From positions 1 to 64,000 of the IMG/VR virus record IMGVR_UViG_3300047564_002270: a stretch of DNA of 64,000 bases. One strand, given 5' to 3'. The stretch comes from a virus. Both the position numbers and the translations under genes were made by a program. Below the pieces are notes generated by a model that worked only from the letters and a program-made list of their open reading frames with translations, ran no database searches and had not been told where the DNA came from. Of the stretch, positions 17,742-26,834 are shown piece after piece. Each line of letters begins with the position of its first letter. The first letter of the stretch is position 1.

Positions 17742-17776
17742 ATTAATTAATAAATATAAGTATATAAACGATCAAT

Positions 17777-19030
17777 ATGAAGAGTTTTTCACGATTTTTA
17801 TCTGAGGCAAGAGAGTCGCAGGCAGTAATGCAAGCGCGGCGTCTTGGTCTGACTGGAGATGGCCACGGCGGATGGTATGATAAAAATGGTGAATTTACTG
17901 CCAAGACAGAAGGTGGTAAATTGAAGTTCTATAATCAGAACCAGGTGCCAGGGCAGCAGGACCCTCCCCAGAGGAGGACTGCCGCAAACCAGCAGCCAGT
18001 TGCCACCCAGACCCAGGCACCATCCTCTCAACAGGCACAGCAGGGAGCACCACCACAGGAGCAACCCCAGGGGCAGCAGGAAGCACCCCCAGAAGAGGGG
18101 CAGCAGGAAGACAAGGGAACCCTCACCATTGCTTTTGGTCGTTTTAATCCTCCAACAACTGGACACGAAAAACTTTTAGATACTGTTGCTAATATTGCAG
18201 ATAAGGGTGAGTATCGCATTTATCCTTCAAGATCTAATGATCCTAAGAAAAATCCATTAGATCCTGATACTAAGATTTCAATGATGCGTAGGTTATATCC
18301 AAAGCACGGGGAAAAAATTGTAAATGATGAAGGATCAAAAACAATTTTTGATGTTCTGAAGAAGGCACATCAAGATGGATATTCTGGTGTAAATATTGTT
18401 GTTGGATCAGATCGTCAAGCAGAGTTCCAAAAACTTGCAACCAAGTATAATGGAGACCTGTATGATTTCAAGAATTTGAATATCGTATCTGCGGGAGAAA
18501 GAGATCCTGATGCTGAAGATGTTACTGGAATGTCCGCATCAAAACTTCGCAAGGCAGCAGCAGAAGGGGACTTTGAAACATTCAGAAAAGGAACTCCAAA
18601 GTCCTTAGATGATAAGGAAGCAAGAAAGTTCTTTATGACTCTCCGCAAATCAATGAAGGTTGAAGAAGGTTTTAATCTCTGGGAAATTGCACCTAAAGAA
18701 GATATGGCATCTCTTCGTGAGTCATATATTAACAATGAGGTTTATTGTGAAGGTGAGATTGTAGAAAATATAAACACTGGATTAGTTGGAAAAATTATTC
18801 GCAGAGGAACTAATTACCTGATTTGTGTGACCGAAGATAATCTTATGTTTAAATCTTGGATTAAAGACTTAAACAAAATTGAAGAACAGCAGTGGACCAA
18901 CGTTTCTGGAGTTCCTGCAAATCAAAGAGAAGTTGGAACTGATGCTCTAAGAAAATATACAATGAAGATGACTGGAACGAAAGAAATACGTAATTTCATA
19001 AATAGATACAAGAAGAAAAGTAATCATTAA
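17777..19030 (+). CDS. Nucleotidyltransferase-domain protein with capsid-targeting-like N-terminus
   Basis: 417 residues in at least three parts. The N-terminus MKSFSRFLSEA resembles the T4 capsid-targeting peptide and carries an LSE-A site of gp21 type. A Gly-rich module (GHGGWYDKNGEF) and a long Gln/Pro/Ala linker (about 55-112) follow. From about residue 115 there is a cytidylyltransferase-like core: AFGRFNPPTTGHEKLL (the (H/T)xGH nucleotide-binding motif) and MSASKLRKAA (ISxTxxR-like). Such enzymes (NadM and related) transfer AMP or CMP groups. The substrate cannot be told. The C-terminal 130 residues are of unknown function. It may be packaged and delivered with the DNA, which is inference. 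Confidence 0.72.
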   Translation: MKSFSRFLSEARESQAVMQARRLGLTGDGHGGWYDKNGEFTAKTEGGKLKFYNQNQVPGQQDPPQRRTAANQQPVATQTQAPSSQQAQQGAPPQEQPQGQQEAPPEEGQQEDKGTLTIAFGRFNPPTTGHEKLLDTVANIADKGEYRIYPSRSNDPKKNPLDPDTKISMMRRLYPKHGEKIVNDEGSKTIFDVLKKAHQDGYSGVNIVVGSDRQAEFQKLATKYNGDLYDFKNLNIVSAGERDPDAEDVTGMSASKLRKAAAEGDFETFRKGTPKSLDDKEARKFFMTLRKSMKVEEGFNLWEIAPKEDMASLRESYINNEVYCEGEIVENINTGLVGKIIRRGTNYLICVTEDNLMFKSWIKDLNKIEEQQWTNVSGVPANQREVGTDALRKYTMKMTGTKEIRNFINRYKKKSNH

Positions 19031-19038
19031 AAATTCCA

Positions 19039-21402
19039 ATGAGCAAAGCAATTCTTGAGGATAAGATCGGACCTCATCTTGGTCACGCTGCTGGTGACAC
19101 TGATGCTGAAAAGAAAGCATCTCAACTTGCATCAGATGTCAAGTATAAAGTTCGTCAAGAATTGGGGTCGGATACATCCCTCAATCCTGCTGAGATTGCT
19201 AAGAAGTATTTGCAGCAATTGGCAAAATCACCTGCTCCAGCAGCAGTGAAATTAATTGCTAAGAAAAAATTAGAAGGTTCTTCTACACCTTCATCTTCAT
19301 CAACTCCAGTTTCTGAGGAAGCGGGTGGAGATGATAGGGTATGGATTGTTGTAACAGACAAGAAGACTGGAAATACTTATCGCCGCAGTCTTAGAAAATC
19401 AACTGCCGAAAGGAAAATTGCAGATCTTCGTTCAAATCCAAACATTTCGAGAGTAGAAAGAACTTCATATCATCCTGACGATAAGGATGATGTTCAGGGA
19501 AAGAAAACTGCAAGAGTAAAAGCAGGTAAAGGTTTAGATCAAGATGGTGATGGTGACAAAGATTTTGCTGATGTAATGTCAGCAAGAATGCAAGCATCTG
19601 GAATGTCTAAGAATGCTGCAAACAAGAAAGTTGCTGATAAACCTTATAACAAAAAAGATGTTAAAGAAGGTTTCTCAAACTGGAGAAGTGACCTTATTGA
19701 AGTAGTTGATGATGACATTGCAAATCAAAAGAAAGGTGAAATCAAAGAGAAAAAGGTAGAAAATAAAATTACTATTAATCCTAATGTAGACCTCGGTGAA
19801 AAAATCAATCAGATGGGTGGAGAACTCATTGAAATGGTAGAAATTGATGAAGAACTTTCTTTTGAGGGAGTTCTTGATGAAATCTGTGATGCGGAGTTGG
19901 TCTTCCTTTCAAATGATATTATTGAGCAAGCAGTCGAAGAATTTTTCTTAGAGTGTATTGAAGAAGGATATGAGGTTAAAGATGTAGAAGAGATGCTTAT
20001 CGAGTCTCTTGATACTTCTTTAGAAATGATTTGTGAAGTATCTGATTCTTATTATGATTCTGCTGTTAAGACTTCTAAGAAAAATGCTTCTAAACTGAGA
20101 AGACAAAATAGAATTCAAAAGATCAAAGATACTGTAAAGAAAGTTGGTAAGGCAGTTTCGCATGGAGCGGGATATGTAGCAGGTAAAGCAGTATCTGTTG
20201 CCAAGAAAGTTGGTAGTGAAGTCAAGAAAGGGTATGAGGCAGCTAAAGATTCTGAAGAGACTTCATCTTCATCAGGAACCAGAAAACCACAACCATATCG
20301 TTACGCTAAAAAGGCAGAAAAGAAACCTGGGATTGCTTCTAGACTTGGTAGTGCTCTCAAGAGTGGTCTTAAGAGAGCTGTTAAGCACGGAGCTGCAGCA
20401 GTTTCAAGAGGAGCAAGAAATGTTGCTCGTTCTATGAGTGAAGAGAATATTCAAGAGGTTGCTCCTCCTGGGATGGAAGGAACTGTAAAGGCAATGAAGA
20501 AGCATAAGGATGAAATTGATAATCCTTATGCACTTGCTTGGTATATGAAGAAAAAGGGATATAAGAGCCATAAGACCAAGAGTGGTAAAGATGTAAAAGA
20601 AGCAGTTGGATCTTCTATGGCACAAAAGCAAGATCAAACTCAGGATATGCAGCAAAAGCAGCAACAGCAAAAGTTGCAGCAACAAAAACCAGATCCTGCA
20701 GATAGAAAACTTGCTTCTATTCAGAAAATGCAACTTGCCGCTAAACTAAAGCAAGTTCAGCAGGGAATTCCTCTGAAGGACTCTTATGAGATCGAAGAGG
20801 GTAGAGCAATGGGAAATGTCAGTTCTTCTGATACAAATCCAAGAGGTGCTGCAGTTAGAGCAAGTTCTGGTAGTGGAATGACGATGACTAAGGCTGCTGG
20901 TCTTGGCAAATCAAAGAGCACTGCTAATAATCCTGCTGCTGATGACTTAAGAAAAAAGTATTTTGATAAGCAGGCAAAAGCAGATCGTCGTGCTGCTGCT
21001 AAGGAAAGAGCAGCATCTGGTGATGATAGAGTTGGTAAACTAATTCGTTCGGTTCAGAACTCTCATTACACTCCAGAAGGTGAAATGGTTGACGAAGCAA
21101 GAGCAGAGGATAAGAGAGGTCTTACTCCTACAGGAGCACAAAGACAGAAACAAAAAACTGGTGTTGTAACTTCTTCTGGGCAAGTTGCTCATCCTGCAAC
21201 TTCTTACTCTGGAGGACAAAATCCTCATCTAAGAGGAAAGGGTGGTGGAAATAAAACTCAAAGAAGAGAAGCAAGTCGTAGATATGTAGATCAACCAGGT
21301 GGAGTTTATGCTAAACCTGAAAACAAACAGGGTTCTGGAAGATATGCTGCTATGCAATCTAAGAAGAGACAAAAACCTGACCTCGGGTCAAGGTTTGATT
21401 GA
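19039..21402 (+). CDS. Large modular low-complexity virion-associated candidate
   Basis: 787 residues. The modules seen in order are an N-terminal helical part; an EF-hand-like calcium loop DQDGDGDKDF (about 167-177); a very acidic helical region (about 265-335); a basic Ala/Lys/Gly-rich stretch with repeated KKVG, GAGYV and RLGSALKSGLKRA segments; a compact motif DNPYALAWYMKKKGYKSH (about 495-512); a Gln-rich tract; and a basic C-terminus with GGQNPHLRG. No enzyme is recognised. The modular, charged composition and neighbours suggest a structural or internal head protein. It has several E-A sites that a prohead protease might cut. It starts 8 nt after the nucleotidyltransferase gene. Confidence 0.65.
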   Translation: MSKAILEDKIGPHLGHAAGDTDAEKKASQLASDVKYKVRQELGSDTSLNPAEIAKKYLQQLAKSPAPAAVKLIAKKKLEGSSTPSSSSTPVSEEAGGDDRVWIVVTDKKTGNTYRRSLRKSTAERKIADLRSNPNISRVERTSYHPDDKDDVQGKKTARVKAGKGLDQDGDGDKDFADVMSARMQASGMSKNAANKKVADKPYNKKDVKEGFSNWRSDLIEVVDDDIANQKKGEIKEKKVENKITINPNVDLGEKINQMGGELIEMVEIDEELSFEGVLDEICDAELVFLSNDIIEQAVEEFFLECIEEGYEVKDVEEMLIESLDTSLEMICEVSDSYYDSAVKTSKKNASKLRRQNRIQKIKDTVKKVGKAVSHGAGYVAGKAVSVAKKVGSEVKKGYEAAKDSEETSSSSGTRKPQPYRYAKKAEKKPGIASRLGSALKSGLKRAVKHGAAAVSRGARNVARSMSEENIQEVAPPGMEGTVKAMKKHKDEIDNPYALAWYMKKKGYKSHKTKSGKDVKEAVGSSMAQKQDQTQDMQQKQQQQKLQQQKPDPADRKLASIQKMQLAAKLKQVQQGIPLKDSYEIEEGRAMGNVSSSDTNPRGAAVRASSGSGMTMTKAAGLGKSKSTANNPAADDLRKKYFDKQAKADRRAAAKERAASGDDRVGKLIRSVQNSHYTPEGEMVDEARAEDKRGLTPTGAQRQKQKTGVVTSSGQVAHPATSYSGGQNPHLRGKGGGNKTQRREASRRYVDQPGGVYAKPENKQGSGRYAAMQSKKRQKPDLGSRFD

Positions 21403-21428
21403 TCTAAATAAGATAGGATAAATCACAC

Positions 21429-21434
21429 GGAGGT
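21429..21434 (+). promoter_or_regulatory. Strong Shine-Dalgarno
   Basis: GGAGGT 4 nt before ATG 21439; much stronger than most sites in this window. A CTAAATA late-like motif lies at 21414-21420. Confidence 0.7.
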
Positions 21435-21438
21435 CATT

Positions 21439-21624
21439 ATGTCTTTAGCAGCACTTATTGCTTTTTATAATGCAAATCAGGCGGCAATTCTTACCGTTCT
21501 TTTAATTGTTTCCGAATTTCTTGGTGCAAATCCAAAAATCAAAGCAAACGGTTTAGTATCATTTGTTCTTCAACAAATTCGCCAGAAGGCAGTTGAAGGT
21601 GGAGCAAAAGATCCAACTCCCTGA
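21439..21624 (+). CDS. Small membrane protein
   Basis: 61 residues with one hydrophobic helix (about residues 3-28, ILTVLLIVSEFLGA), then a polar C-terminus ending in Pro/Thr. It is preceded by an excellent GGAGGT ribosome site and followed by a terminator, so it should be strongly translated late. Function unknown. A holin role is possible from size alone but unsupported. Confidence 0.65.
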   Translation: MSLAALIAFYNANQAAILTVLLIVSEFLGANPKIKANGLVSFVLQQIRQKAVEGGAKDPTP

Positions 21625-21648
21625 TATATACATATAACTTAATAAATC

Positions 21649-21677
21649 ATGGGGAGATTTTGGACTCCCCATTTTTT
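21649..21677 (+). terminator. Terminator
   Basis: Stem GGGGAG (21651-21656) / CTCCCC (21665-21670), extended by AT/AT, with a T tail. Confidence 0.85.
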
Positions 21678-21684
21678 ATAAATA
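21677..21684 (+). promoter_or_regulatory. T4-like late promoter
   Basis: TATAAATA at the end of the terminator tail, 33 nt before ATG 21718. Confidence 0.7.
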
Positions 21685-21717
21685 TTCTTAGGCAAATTTA
21701 TAGTAAAGGTAACTAGA

Positions 21718-22254
21718 ATGGCACTCTGGGGAAATAGCACAACTGACGAATCCAGACCAAAGTGGTTGAGAGCAAACGATAATCCTGGAAATGATTTAAA
21801 TAACTGTTTTGCTGACGAAAGGGGATGGGTTCTTCGTCACCCTAATGGTTATGAAGAAGTCCTTGTTACCGTTAGTGGTCTTAGCACCAAGATTGGAAAT
21901 GCTACGATTGCTGGTGTATACTTCAATGCAGCATCTTATGCAAAGAATGCTACGGGAACCGTTGTTGTCAATTATAATGAGAAGGTAACTGTTTCCGGTG
22001 GTGCTACTATTGGAGTTGCTGGAACAACTACTGGAACAATTGTTGGAACTGCGGTTACTCAAACTGCTGTTCAGCAAGTTGCATTTACATTTACAGTTCC
22101 AAATACAACTCAAGTTCTGTCAATACGTCCTGGATCTATCGCTGGAACAATTGTTGATGCTATTGGTGGTGCAACATCAGATAAAGTATTTGTTAGTGGG
22201 GAAGTAAAGGGAGTAGGTGGAGTTGGTATAGTTACAACAATTAGCGTTGCTTGA
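21718..22254 (+). CDS. Virion structural protein candidate
   Basis: 178 residues, Gly/Thr/Val/Ala-rich. The MALWGNS start and a beta-rich body with many short Thr-Val-Gly repeats are typical of small structural proteins in T4-like cyanophages. No enzymatic motif is visible. A late promoter lies 33 nt upstream and AAAGG 9 nt before the ATG. It heads a late transcript with the next two genes. Confidence 0.65.
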   Translation: MALWGNSTTDESRPKWLRANDNPGNDLNNCFADERGWVLRHPNGYEEVLVTVSGLSTKIGNATIAGVYFNAASYAKNATGTVVVNYNEKVTVSGGATIGVAGTTTGTIVGTAVTQTAVQQVAFTFTVPNTTQVLSIRPGSIAGTIVDAIGGATSDKVFVSGEVKGVGGVGIVTTISVA

Positions 22255-22260
22255 TTATAA

Positions 22261-22653
22261 ATGATATTTAATGAACTGAATGAGGAGAATTTCCTCTTGT
22301 TTGCTATTAAAAACTATGAAAATCCTCAGGCAGTAACTAAGGAAGATTTTGATAAGGACTTAAATCATTTTAAGTATATCAAAAGACTTCTGAAAAGATA
22401 TCAAAAAACGGGAGAGTTGCGGGCACACCTTTTAATTAATCATTTTATTGTTCTTTACAATATATTTGGTGATGCCACAACTCCTATGTTATTTTATAAG
22501 ATTGAAAAAGATCTATGGTCTCCTATGAAAACTTTTATTATGTTTTTAAATAAGCTTCCTGAATTTCCTAAATGTTATATACATGAAATTGAGATTAATT
22601 TAGATTGTTTATCCCAACTTCAGAAAATTTATAATAAAAATGGAAAAGATTGA
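22261..22653 (+). CDS. Conserved T4-like hypothetical protein
   Basis: 130 residues, helical. It contains ENFLLFAIKNYENP, HFKYIKRLLKRY and LINHFIVLYNIFGDA. This pattern belongs to a conserved hypothetical family of T4-like phages whose function is unknown. It starts 6 nt after the structural gene and overlaps the next gene by 14 bp. Confidence 0.68.
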   Translation: MIFNELNEENFLLFAIKNYENPQAVTKEDFDKDLNHFKYIKRLLKRYQKTGELRAHLLINHFIVLYNIFGDATTPMLFYKIEKDLWSPMKTFIMFLNKLPEFPKCYIHEIEINLDCLSQLQKIYNKNGKD

Positions 22654-22879
22654 TAAGGTCATTAGTTGTTTTAGAAAACTAAATGAGGAAGGAATGGTGA
22701 CTGCATCAGTTCCTGTGAATAAAGTTGGGGACGGTGGATTTACTAGCAGGGCAGATCCAAAAGGACCAGTTGCTGGTCTTGATCCTGTTATGAGATTTGT
22801 GAGAAGAAAGAAAGTTGATTATAGGACGGTTCCAAATAATTATAAAAAATGGGTTAAAAACTTAGATAAGAAGTCCTAA
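22640..22879 (+). CDS. Small hypothetical protein
   Basis: 79 residues; the C-terminal half (VMRFVRRKKVDYRTVPNNYK) is basic. It overlaps the preceding gene. Not recognised. It is followed by a TATAAATA motif at 22882. Confidence 0.62.
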   Translation: MEKIDKVISCFRKLNEEGMVTASVPVNKVGDGGFTSRADPKGPVAGLDPVMRFVRRKKVDYRTVPNNYKKWVKNLDKKS

Positions 22880-22881
22880 AT

Positions 22882-22889
22882 TATAAATA
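22882..22889 (+). promoter_or_regulatory. T4-like late promoter
   Basis: TATAAATA, 71 nt upstream of ATG 22961. Confidence 0.6.
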
Positions 22890-22960
22890 CTTATAAGTTT
22901 GATCTAAACAATTAGTTTTTCTGATAAGAGAATGGGTGGTCTTTCCAGATAACTAGAACC

Positions 22961-23386
22961 ATGTTTAATCCAAACGCTTCGGCAGATACTAAGATTGCTG
23001 TTCTTGAGGAACGCTTATCTGCATACGAATTAATGCTTAAAAGAATAGACGAAGCCATTCAGCTAGTAAGTAAGACCAATCAAAATATTAGTAAAATGCT
23101 GGCAGTTCATGAGGAAAGGATTGAGCAGTGCCACAAAGCAGATGACTATATTGGAAGGTTAGTTGAAGAGTTAAAACTTGAGAATAAAGATCAGCACGAA
23201 GCAGTATCTGAAAGAATTGATAAGATAGAAGAGGATGTTCAAGAGATAGGGAAAATAAAGTGGATGACTGTTGGATGTGGGGTTCTTCTGGCAGTTCTTA
23301 CTACCGCATTTTCTACTCTTGCTTCAGGATGGTGGACACCATCTGAAATGCAAATGCACAATGAGAAAACATTTAGGTCTAGATAA
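22961..23386 (+). CDS. Coiled-coil membrane-anchored protein, paralog A
   Basis: 141 residues. A long heptad-type coiled coil (about residues 8-95) leads into a single membrane segment (VGCGVLLAVLTTAFSTLAS) and a short tail GWWTPSEMQM. The ending KWMxVGxG...STLASGWWTPxE is shared with the protein at 39135, so the two are paralogs. The layout (coiled coil then C-terminal anchor) resembles XhlA-like or spanin-like envelope proteins, but this is inference only. Confidence 0.7.
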   Translation: MFNPNASADTKIAVLEERLSAYELMLKRIDEAIQLVSKTNQNISKMLAVHEERIEQCHKADDYIGRLVEELKLENKDQHEAVSERIDKIEEDVQEIGKIKWMTVGCGVLLAVLTTAFSTLASGWWTPSEMQMHNEKTFRSR

Positions 23387-23522
23387 ATATCAGGAAGAAT
23401 TGGCCAAACGCCAAATGAAAACGAAGAAAAAATTAACACTTTATAGTCTTCAAAAATTAACTAACTCAGTCATAAAGTGGACTGGAATTCTTTCGTTTTA
23501 CTGTAAAAAGAACCTTGACTGA
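23361..23522 (+). CDS. Small basic hypothetical protein
   Basis: 53 residues from ATG 23361, overlapping the end of the preceding gene by 26 bp. Very Lys-rich; the C-terminal half may form an amphipathic helix (VIKWTGILSFYC). Its stop lies inside the -35 region of the next promoter. Translation is uncertain. Confidence 0.45.
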   Translation: MRKHLGLDKYQEELAKRQMKTKKKLTLYSLQKLTNSVIKWTGILSFYCKKNLD

Positions 23523-23543
23523 TCTGCTAATTCGTTCTAGAAT
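23515..23543 (+). promoter_or_regulatory. Sigma70-like promoter for primase-nrdAB
   Basis: TTGACT (23515-23520), 17-bp spacer, TAGAAT (23538-23543), 22 nt before ATG 23566. Early-type promoter. Confidence 0.78.
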
Positions 23544-23565
23544 ACTACTACGTTAAATTTTGGTT

Positions 23566-24540
23566 ATGGATTTTGTAGATACTAAGTTCATTAGTATTCT
23601 TTCTCCACGTCTTCAGAAGTTCAAGAAAGTTAAAAATAATCTTTATAATTTTCGTTGTCCAATATGTGGAGATTCTCAGAAGAATAAAAATAGAGCTAGG
23701 GGATATTTTTATCAAGTTAAAAATAATTCAAATTTCAAATGCCATAATTGTGGTCTTAATATTTCTTTCAATAATTTCTTAAAACAAGTTGATGTAGAGT
23801 TACATAGGCAATACATTTTTGAAAAATTTAAAGAAGGAAATACTGGTAGAAATTTTCAAGCAGAGGAACCAGTTTTCAAATTTGATAAACCTAAATTTAA
23901 AACAACTTTAGATTTACCTAAAGCAGTAGAAAATGAAAAGGCAAAAGAATATCTTGAAAATAGAAAATTAAACCCTTATAAATTCTATTACACCGACAAA
24001 TTTAAGGAGTGGACTAATTCTAAAATAGAAACATTTGATAGGCAGAGTTTGAAATATGAAGAGGAAAGAATTATAATTCCTCTATACTATAATCAAGAAC
24101 TGGTTGGATTTCAGGGTAGAACACTTGGATCGAGCAGTATAAAATACATTACAATAATGCTAGATGAAAATGCACCAAAAATATATGGTCTCGATGAAAT
24201 TGAAAAAAGCAAAACTGTCTACATTACAGAAGGACCTTTTGATTCGACATTTATCACCAACTCGATTGCTATGTGTGGAGCTGATGGTGATCTTGATAAG
24301 TGGGGTATTAGCAATCGGGTTTGGATATATGACAACGAACCACGTAATAGAGACATCGTATCAAGAATCTCAAAATGCGTCGATAATGGTGAAAAGGTTG
24401 TAATATGGAATACTAATATTCATCAAAAGGATATTAATGATATGGTTTTATCTGGACTTGATGTTCAGAATGTGATAGAATTAAATACTTACTCTGGATT
24501 AGAAGCAAAACTTAAGTTTAATACCTGGAAAAAAATATGA
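23566..24540 (+). CDS. gp61: DNA primase (T4 gp61-like)
   Basis: 324 residues from ATG 23566 (a TTG 6 nt upstream is less likely). The N-terminal zinc finger has CPICGDS (about residue 30) and CHNCG (about 57). The TOPRIM domain shows YITEGPFDSTF (about 218) and YDNEPRN (about 260), with the catalytic acidic residues. It makes RNA primers for the lagging strand with gp41 helicase. Its stop overlaps the nrdA start (ATGA). Confidence 0.92.
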   Translation: MDFVDTKFISILSPRLQKFKKVKNNLYNFRCPICGDSQKNKNRARGYFYQVKNNSNFKCHNCGLNISFNNFLKQVDVELHRQYIFEKFKEGNTGRNFQAEEPVFKFDKPKFKTTLDLPKAVENEKAKEYLENRKLNPYKFYYTDKFKEWTNSKIETFDRQSLKYEEERIIIPLYYNQELVGFQGRTLGSSSIKYITIMLDENAPKIYGLDEIEKSKTVYITEGPFDSTFITNSIAMCGADGDLDKWGISNRVWIYDNEPRNRDIVSRISKCVDNGEKVVIWNTNIHQKDINDMVLSGLDVQNVIELNTYSGLEAKLKFNTWKKI

Positions 24541-26834
24541 GCAACGGAACAAAAGTTAAAAAGCGCGATGGTCGAATTGAGTCTCTTGACTTAGACAAAA
24601 TGCATTTGATGGTTGAAGAGGCATGTAGGGGTCTTGCAGGAGTCTCTGCTAGTCAAGTTGAGATGACTTCTGGTATTCAGTTTTATGATGGAATTACTAC
24701 AGCAGAAATTCAAGAAATTCTTATTCGTTCTGCTTCTGATTTGATTAATTTGGATCACCCAAATTATCAATTTGTTGCCGCCCGTCTTCTTCTTTTTGCA
24801 GTTCGTAAGCAACTGTATGGGAAAATGAAAGAACTTCCAGATCTTGAGCATCACATTTATAATTGTGTTAATCAAGAGGTGTATGATAATGATATCTTTA
24901 ACAAATACTCCAAGGAAGAGATTGAACGCGCTAATTCTTATATTGACCATGACCGCGACTATCTTTTCACTTATGCGGGTTTACGCCAGGTAGTTGATAA
25001 GTATCTTGTTCAGGACAGAAGTTCTGGAGGTGTTTATGAGACTCCACAATTTATGTACATGATGATTGCTCTGACCATCTTTGCAGAGTATCCTAAAGAA
25101 ACCAGAATGTCATATGTTAAGAGGTATTATGACGCAATCTCCAAACACAAAATCAACATCCCAACCCCAATCATGGCAGGAGTGCGGACACCACTTCGAC
25201 AATTTGCTAGTTGTGTTCTTGTTGATGTTGATGACACCCTCGATTCTATCTTTAGCAGTGATATGGCTATTGGCAGATATGTCGCACAAAGGGCGGGTAT
25301 CGGTATCAACGCAGGTCGCATCCGTGGCATCAACAGCAAAATCAGAGGTGGAGAAGTTCAACACACTGGTGTTGTACCGTTTCTCAAAAAGTTTGAAGCG
25401 ACTGTCAGATGTTGCACGCAAAATGGCATACGAGGTGGATCCGCGACAGTCCACTTCCCAATCTGGCACCAAGAAATAGAAGATATTTTGGTTCTTAAAA
25501 ATAATAAAGGTACTGAGGACAACCGTGTTAGAAAACTTGACTACAGCATTCAGATCAGTAAACTCTTTTATGAGAGGTTCATTCAGGATGGTGAGATCTC
25601 GCTTTTCTCCCCACATGATGTACCTGGACTTTATGATATCTTTGGACTCTCTGGTTTTGATGAACTATACGTTTCATATGAGAAAGATCCGACCATTAAG
25701 AAAAAAACTGTTAAAGCGCAAGAACTTATTCTCAACCTCCTTAAAGAACGTGCGGAAACTGGTCGTATCTACTTAATGAATATTGACCATTGTAATTCTC
25801 ACTCTTCCTTTAAGGATAAGGTGAATATGAGTAATCTTTGTCAGGAGATCACACTTCCAACAGATCCTATTCAACATATTGATGACAATATAGGAGAGAT
25901 TGCTCTCTGCATTCTTTCTGCTATTAATGTCGGTAAAGTAAAGTCTGATGAAGAACTTGAGGAACTTTGTGAACTTTCTGTTCGTGGATTGGAAGAACTC
26001 ATCGACTATCAAAAGTATCCCGTATTGGCGGCAGAAATCGCCACGAAGGCACGTCGTTCTCTTGGAGTAGGGTTTATTGGTCTTGCTCACTATTTGGCAA
26101 AACTTGGGTTCAACTATGATTCCCAAGAAGCATGGGACGCTGTTCATGGTCTTTCTGAGTCTTTCCAATACTATCTTCTGAAGGCATCTAACCAACTTGC
26201 TAAAGAAAAGGGATATTGTGAATACTTTGGTCGCACTAAGTATGCTGATGGCATTCTTCCTATTGATACATACAAAAAAGAAGTAGACGAAATCTCATCC
26301 ATTAAACTTCAGCATGATTGGGAAAATCTTAGAGCATCGATCTTGGCTCACGGTCTCAGGCACTCAACACTGTCCGCACAAATGCCTTCGGAGAGCAGTT
26401 CCGTTGTGTCAAATGCAACAAATGGAATTGAACCGCCTAGGGGATACTTGTCCATTAAGAAATCCAAGAAAGGACCTCTCAAGCAGATTGTCCCTCAATA
26501 TCAATCTCTTAAGAACAATTATACGCTTCTTTGGGATATGGAGTCCAATCGTGGTTATATTAATATTGTTGCTATGATGCAGAAGTTTTTTGATCAAGCG
26601 ATTTCTGGAAATTGGTCTTATAATCCTGAAAATTACCCTGACAATGAAGTCCCAGTTTCTGTAATGGCAAATGATTTCTTAACTACATACAAGATGGGAT
26701 GGAAAACGTCCTACTATCAGAATACTTATGATATTAAGACTGATGAGGTAGTGGAAGAGAAACCCAATCTTCAAGATTTGCTAAGTGAGTTAAGTTCAGT
26801 AGAGGAGGGGGAGTGTGAATCCTGTGCAGTTTAA
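24537..26834 (+). CDS. nrdA: Ribonucleotide reductase class I, large subunit
   Basis: A 765-residue NrdA. An ATP-cone domain is visible at the N-terminus (KVKKRDGRIESLDLDK, about 1-95). The core contains the finger-loop and active-site regions (NLCQEITLP with its Cys, and MPSESSSVVSNATNG). The C-terminus ends CESCAV, the redox Cys pair that thioredoxin or glutaredoxin re-reduces. It makes dNDPs for phage DNA synthesis from host RNA and nucleotide pools. It is translationally coupled to gp61 and overlaps nrdB. Confidence 0.96.
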   Translation: MSNGTKVKKRDGRIESLDLDKMHLMVEEACRGLAGVSASQVEMTSGIQFYDGITTAEIQEILIRSASDLINLDHPNYQFVAARLLLFAVRKQLYGKMKELPDLEHHIYNCVNQEVYDNDIFNKYSKEEIERANSYIDHDRDYLFTYAGLRQVVDKYLVQDRSSGGVYETPQFMYMMIALTIFAEYPKETRMSYVKRYYDAISKHKINIPTPIMAGVRTPLRQFASCVLVDVDDTLDSIFSSDMAIGRYVAQRAGIGINAGRIRGINSKIRGGEVQHTGVVPFLKKFEATVRCCTQNGIRGGSATVHFPIWHQEIEDILVLKNNKGTEDNRVRKLDYSIQISKLFYERFIQDGEISLFSPHDVPGLYDIFGLSGFDELYVSYEKDPTIKKKTVKAQELILNLLKERAETGRIYLMNIDHCNSHSSFKDKVNMSNLCQEITLPTDPIQHIDDNIGEIALCILSAINVGKVKSDEELEELCELSVRGLEELIDYQKYPVLAAEIATKARRSLGVGFIGLAHYLAKLGFNYDSQEAWDAVHGLSESFQYYLLKASNQLAKEKGYCEYFGRTKYADGILPIDTYKKEVDEISSIKLQHDWENLRASILAHGLRHSTLSAQMPSESSSVVSNATNGIEPPRGYLSIKKSKKGPLKQIVPQYQSLKNNYTLLWDMESNRGYINIVAMMQKFFDQAISGNWSYNPENYPDNEVPVSVMANDFLTTYKMGWKTSYYQNTYDIKTDEVVEEKPNLQDLLSELSSVEEGECESCAV